Assembly: GCF_009711975.1 (NCBI RefSeq)
Contig: NZ_VIKW01000040.1
Location: 1 to 36,288 of the forward strand
Direction: 5' to 3'
Length of the DNA: 36,288 bases
Source: Anabaena sp. UHCC 0204
GTDB lineage: Bacteria; Cyanobacteriota; Cyanobacteriia; Cyanobacteriales; Nostocaceae
The notes under the pieces were generated by a model. The model had not been told where the DNA came from, did not search any database, and saw nothing but the letters and a program-made list of their open reading frames with translations. Position 1 is the first letter of the stretch. Each line of letters opens with the position of its first letter. Shown piece by piece: positions 33,503 to 36,288 of the stretch. A program made the position numbers and the translations under genes.

Positions 33503-34495
33503 ATGTTAACATCCGCAATTAATGATAAAGACACAACTGCTATCCAATTAGTTAAAGATGGGGTAGTGGTAAGCGATCGCTCAAATTGGGGACTTATCCG
33601 TGTATCTGACGATGATAGACTGCGGTTTTTACACAATCAAAGTACCAACGATTTTCAATCCCTCAAACCTGGACAGGGCTGTGATACTGTGATGGTGACA
33701 TCTACCGCCCGCACGATTGATTTAGTTACTGCTTATGTATTAGAGGATGCAGTCCTATTGGTAGTTTCCCCTAACCGTCGTCAGGTACTCATGCAATGGT
33801 TAGATCGTTATATCTTCTTTGCAGATAAAGTCAAATTAACGGATGTAACCGAGGAAATGGCAACTTTGAGCCTGATTGGACCCCAAAGCCATGCTATGGT
33901 CGAAAAACTGGGGGCTGGTGCGTTAATTGGTCAACCCGATGGTAATCATATTTTAGTGAATGGAGTGATAGTTGCAGTGGGTAGCGGTGTGGCTGCACCT
34001 GGATATACCCTGATTTTACCTATAGCGGAAAAACAAGAATGGTGGGAGAAAATACTGGGATTTGGGGCTGTGGAATTGAGCGATCGCGCCTGGGAGATGT
34101 TACGAATATTACAAGGTCGTCCCGCCCCAGATTTAGAACTCACGGATGATTACAACCCCTTAGAAGTGGGTTTATGGCAGACAGTTTCCTTTACTAAAGG
34201 TTGTTATATCGGTCAAGAAACCATTGCTAGATTAAATACATACAAAGGTGTAAAACAATACCTTTGGGGAATTCGCCTCAGTGGTGCTGCTGAACCAGCA
34301 ACAGTGATCACCATTGGGGAAGAAAAAGTAGGTAAACTCACCAGCTATACAGACACCCCAGATGGTCATTTTGGACTAGGTTACATCAGGAGTAAAGCAG
34401 GTGGAGTGGGTTTAAAAGTCCAAGTTGGGGAAACAGAGGGGGAAATAGTCTCTATTCCCTTCGTTTCTCACGAATACCCCCTGAATAATGGATAA
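33503..34495 (+). CDS. ygfZ: Folate-binding protein YgfZ
   Basis: A tetrahydrofolate-dependent protein that helps build or repair iron-sulfur clusters, of the GcvT fold. The 330 residues include the diagnostic motif KGCYIGQE (in FTKGCYIGQETIAR) with its conserved cysteine, a GcvT-like N-terminal region (RFLHNQSTNDFQSL), and the C-terminal barrel (GKLTSY, GLGYIRSKAG). The gene stands alone, tail-to-tail with the next gene. Confidence 0.9.
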   Translation: MLTSAINDKDTTAIQLVKDGVVVSDRSNWGLIRVSDDDRLRFLHNQSTNDFQSLKPGQGCDTVMVTSTARTIDLVTAYVLEDAVLLVVSPNRRQVLMQWLDRYIFFADKVKLTDVTEEMATLSLIGPQSHAMVEKLGAGALIGQPDGNHILVNGVIVAVGSGVAAPGYTLILPIAEKQEWWEKILGFGAVELSDRAWEMLRILQGRPAPDLELTDDYNPLEVGLWQTVSFTKGCYIGQETIARLNTYKGVKQYLWGIRLSGAAEPATVITIGEEKVGKLTSYTDTPDGHFGLGYIRSKAGGVGLKVQVGETEGEIVSIPFVSHEYPLNNG

Positions 34496-34507
34496 TTGAT
34501 ATCTCAC

Positions 34508-35164
34508 TTAACTTTGCTTATTTCCTCTACCTGGACAAAATTCATCTATCCAAGAAGGTAAACTACGAGCATTAGTTTGATGTAAGAGGCTTGTTTTATC
34601 AACAAAATGTTTTCCCGGAATTTGTCCCAATCTCCCATTACTTACAAGTTTAGTAGATGAAAGTGGTACAGGTTTGGATCTAGATGATATCTCAGTATTT
34701 ATTCTTTCGACAGCAACAGGTAATTTGGCTGTAGAATGGTGATAAACTGGCGTAGCGACTGCAAGCACTGAAACACCTGTTGTCATGTTTAATAATACCT
34801 GTTTACGTTCTTTGGAAATAGATGAATCTGTCAAAGGTATGTGAGCAGGAGAGGTACTAACAATCTCATTTTTAGCTTGAGAATGTGGGGATTTTGATAA
34901 ATTTAATTCCTGTTCAGGATTGAAGTGTAAACCCAATGCTGCAATTATTTGATCAGGATTATTATTCAAATCCAAAATAAACGGGAGGATTTTTTTTAAC
35001 TCTGGTTCTAAAACAGATAAAGTTGCTAAAATGTAACCAGAAGAAGGTCGGCGTAAACCATGATAATCTTTCCAAATTCGCATTTTCACTAGCCAAGAAC
35101 GATTTTCTTCGTAATAATTTAGCCACTTCATTTTTAACGATTGTCGTAGATGCTGAATATCCAT
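34508..35164 (-). CDS. Hypothetical protein, DUF5331-like
   Basis: A 218-residue protein. The first 90 residues (QSLKMKWLNYYEENRSWLVK, ILATLSVLEPELKKILPF, ILDLNNNPDQIIAALGLHFN) match, from memory, the cyanobacterial DUF5331 domain, which is helical and aromatic-rich. The rest is a low-complexity polar tail with one weakly hydrophobic patch (VLLNMTTGVSVLAVATPVYH, near 123-142). No enzyme motif is seen. It lies 57 bases downstream of the ferredoxin gene on the same strand. Confidence 0.65.
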   Translation of the reverse strand: MDIQHLRQSLKMKWLNYYEENRSWLVKMRIWKDYHGLRRPSSGYILATLSVLEPELKKILPFILDLNNNPDQIIAALGLHFNPEQELNLSKSPHSQAKNEIVSTSPAHIPLTDSSISKERKQVLLNMTTGVSVLAVATPVYHHSTAKLPVAVERINTEISSRSKPVPLSSTKLVSNGRLGQIPGKHFVDKTSLLHQTNARSLPSWIDEFCPGRGNKQS

Positions 35165-35221
35165 TTATTGTCTTCCTTCTTAATGCACCAACTTACAGAA
35201 TTTATATATTTTCAGTCAGCT

Positions 35222-35551
35222 TTATCCGTGGGGATGAAACCGATAATAAAGCATTTTTTTAACTTTTTTACCACCTAACAAATGTTGTTCTACCAATCGA
35301 GGTATTTCTTGAGGTTGAACCCGACAATACCAAACCATCTCTGGTAAGACTAGCACCATTGGACCATTACCACATTGACCTAAACAGCCACTAACTGTAA
35401 CTGTTGTATTAGCTATAGGGAAAGCTTGTAAAGCCGCTAATACTTCCTTTGCACCTTGTTTTCTACAAGTTCGATGTTGACATACTTGTACAGAAATAGG
35501 AGGAGATTGCACCTGAGTGGGGATATTTGAGATTAATTCATCCATTGCCAT
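35222..35551 (-). CDS. Thioredoxin-like [2Fe-2S] ferredoxin
   Basis: A 109-residue protein of the thioredoxin-fold 2Fe-2S ferredoxin family (NuoE C-terminal/Shethna-like). Cluster ligands are C24 and C29 in VCQHRTCRKQG and C56 and C60 in VSGCLGQCGNGP. The tail GWYC-like stretch is seen as MVWYCRVQPQEIPRLVEQHL. ATG 35551 is chosen (35545 is also possible); a TTG at 35569 would overlap the toxin gene. It starts five bases after the vapC-like gene on the same strand. It likely carries electrons; the partner is unknown. Confidence 0.85.
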   Translation of the reverse strand: MAMDELISNIPTQVQSPPISVQVCQHRTCRKQGAKEVLAALQAFPIANTTVTVSGCLGQCGNGPMVLVLPEMVWYCRVQPQEIPRLVEQHLLGGKKVKKMLYYRFHPHG

Positions 35552-35556
35552 TTTGA

Positions 35557-35985
35557 CTATAAACGCCAATTATTTAGTATTAGTGAATAACCTAAATCTT
35601 GAATTCTTTGGTAATGAGATAAATTACCAGTAACTAAAGTCAGATTATGACTGATAGCAATAGCAGCAATCATGCAATCAGGATAACCAATTCTTTTTCC
35701 TGTTATTTCTAAATCAGCATAAATTTTTCCGGCTAATACAGAAGCTGTCAAATCAAAAGATAATATTTCCTGTGAAATTAGGATGTTTAAAAATTGCTGA
35801 AGACGTTCTTTTTGCTGACGTTTATGCCATCCTTCCACAATTTCCATAACTGTAATTGCAGAAATTGTGTATTTCTCAAACTGACTTAAGTAAATATCGG
35901 CTTTGGCAATAATCCGAGGATTTGCCCGTTTAATAATTTCTGAAAGAATATCAGTATCAAGTAGGGATTTCTCTACTTTATCCAT
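35557..35985 (-). CDS. vapC: PIN-domain toxin, VapC type
   Basis: A ribonuclease toxin of a type II toxin-antitoxin pair. 142 residues from ATG 35985. PIN-domain acidic residues are visible: D10 in SLLDTDILSEI, the glutamate in AITVMEIVEGW, and the aspartate in GYPDCMIAAIA, plus LTLVTGNLSHYQRI near the end. It begins one base after the stop of the upstream antitoxin gene, the usual tight arrangement. An earlier in-frame start at 36024 would overlap the antitoxin and is less likely. Confidence 0.9.
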   Translation of the reverse strand: MDKVEKSLLDTDILSEIIKRANPRIIAKADIYLSQFEKYTISAITVMEIVEGWHKRQQKERLQQFLNILISQEILSFDLTASVLAGKIYADLEITGKRIGYPDCMIAAIAISHNLTLVTGNLSHYQRIQDLGYSLILNNWRL

Positions 35986-35986
35986 T

Positions 35987-36211
35987 TTATAAACTATATC
36001 CTCTTTTTTCCATGGCCTCAACAACTATTTCATCAACAATTTCTGGAACATCTGCATATAATCCCATTAAGGGATCTTTTTTTTCCTGAATTTCTGCTAA
36101 ACGTTCAATTACTTGAGTAATCAATTCTGATAATGTTGATTGATTAACTATGGCAATAGTTTTTGCCCGTTCAAAAGTGAGTCTATCTAGTTCAAGTTCT
36201 ATTTTTTCCAT
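35987..36211 (-). CDS. vapB: Antitoxin partner of the VapC-type toxin
   Basis: A 74-residue protein expected to bind DNA at its N-terminus and neutralise the toxin with its C-terminus. The N-terminal part (IELELDRLTFERAKTIAIVN, then STLSELITQVIERLAEIQ) has the beta-helix-helix look of ribbon-helix-helix antitoxins. The C-terminus is acidic. The position immediately ahead of vapC supports the call. Such antitoxins usually repress their own promoter, which should lie in 36212-36288. Confidence 0.82.
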   Translation of the reverse strand: MEKIELELDRLTFERAKTIAIVNQSTLSELITQVIERLAEIQEKKDPLMGLYADVPEIVDEIVVEAMEKRGYSL

Positions 36212-36288
36212 GATGGATTTACCTCTTAATTACGAAAACAAATAACGGTGATAATTCTGATTATATCATTTCGATTAGTAATAGCTGC

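Overview
The window comes from a cyanobacterium, most likely a filamentous, heterocyst-forming type (Nostocales). The evidence is many HIP1 octamers (GCGATCGC), AT-rich intergenic DNA full of short tandem repeats and small inverted-repeat elements, a complete phycoerythrocyanin (pec) operon, and several cyanobacterial conserved hypothetical genes. I saw no rRNA, tRNA, CRISPR array or intact insertion sequence.

Region 1 (164-7948) is a light-colour antenna module. A CcaR-type response regulator is divergent from pecB-pecA-pecC-pecE-pecF, followed by a membrane-anchored rod linker (CpcL) and a CcaS-type green/red cyanobacteriochrome kinase. The ccaR-pecB intergenic region carries one exact and one near-exact copy of the CcaR G-box. 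CcaS would sense green versus red light and phosphorylate CcaR. CcaR would then switch on phycoerythrocyanin, its lyase-isomerase PecE/PecF, and the linker that fixes rods to the membrane and photosystem I. The layout matches the chromatic acclimation clusters (CA7/CA0) known from Leptolyngbya sp. PCC 6406, so it is recognisable rather than new.

Region 2 (7949-14231) holds an arginase/agmatinase-family hydrolase whose 3' end is formed by a small inverted-repeat element. A gene-poor stretch follows with two more such elements (one flanked by a 9-bp direct repeat) and two terminator hairpins with no gene in front of them. Then come a large orphan membrane-anchored protein and a Gfo/Idh/MocA oxidoreductase.

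Region 3 (14261-16671) is the most interesting accessory module. It is a two-gene ATPase plus TOPRIM-like pair that looks like an anti-phage or DNA-damage system. It is divergent from ssb, and a palindrome between them matches the cyanobacterial LexA (SOS) consensus.

Region 4 (16727-24985) has mostly minus-strand metabolic and hypothetical genes: a beta-hydroxyacid dehydrogenase homologue lacking the catalytic lysine, a 31-residue membrane peptide with a good ribosome binding site, a MidA/NDUFAF7 methyltransferase, a site-2 protease with CBS domains, a zinc alcohol dehydrogenase and exonuclease III. It also has a GxxExxY gene enclosed by 35-bp inverted repeats that supply its start codon.

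Region 5 (25097-36211) has an AcoR-type GAF sensor overlapping a CheY-like regulator, an orphan protein, a GH38 alpha-mannosidase, a REC-PAS-GGDEF cyclase, YgfZ, a DUF5331-like protein, a thioredoxin-like 2Fe-2S ferredoxin and a VapBC-type toxin-antitoxin pair.
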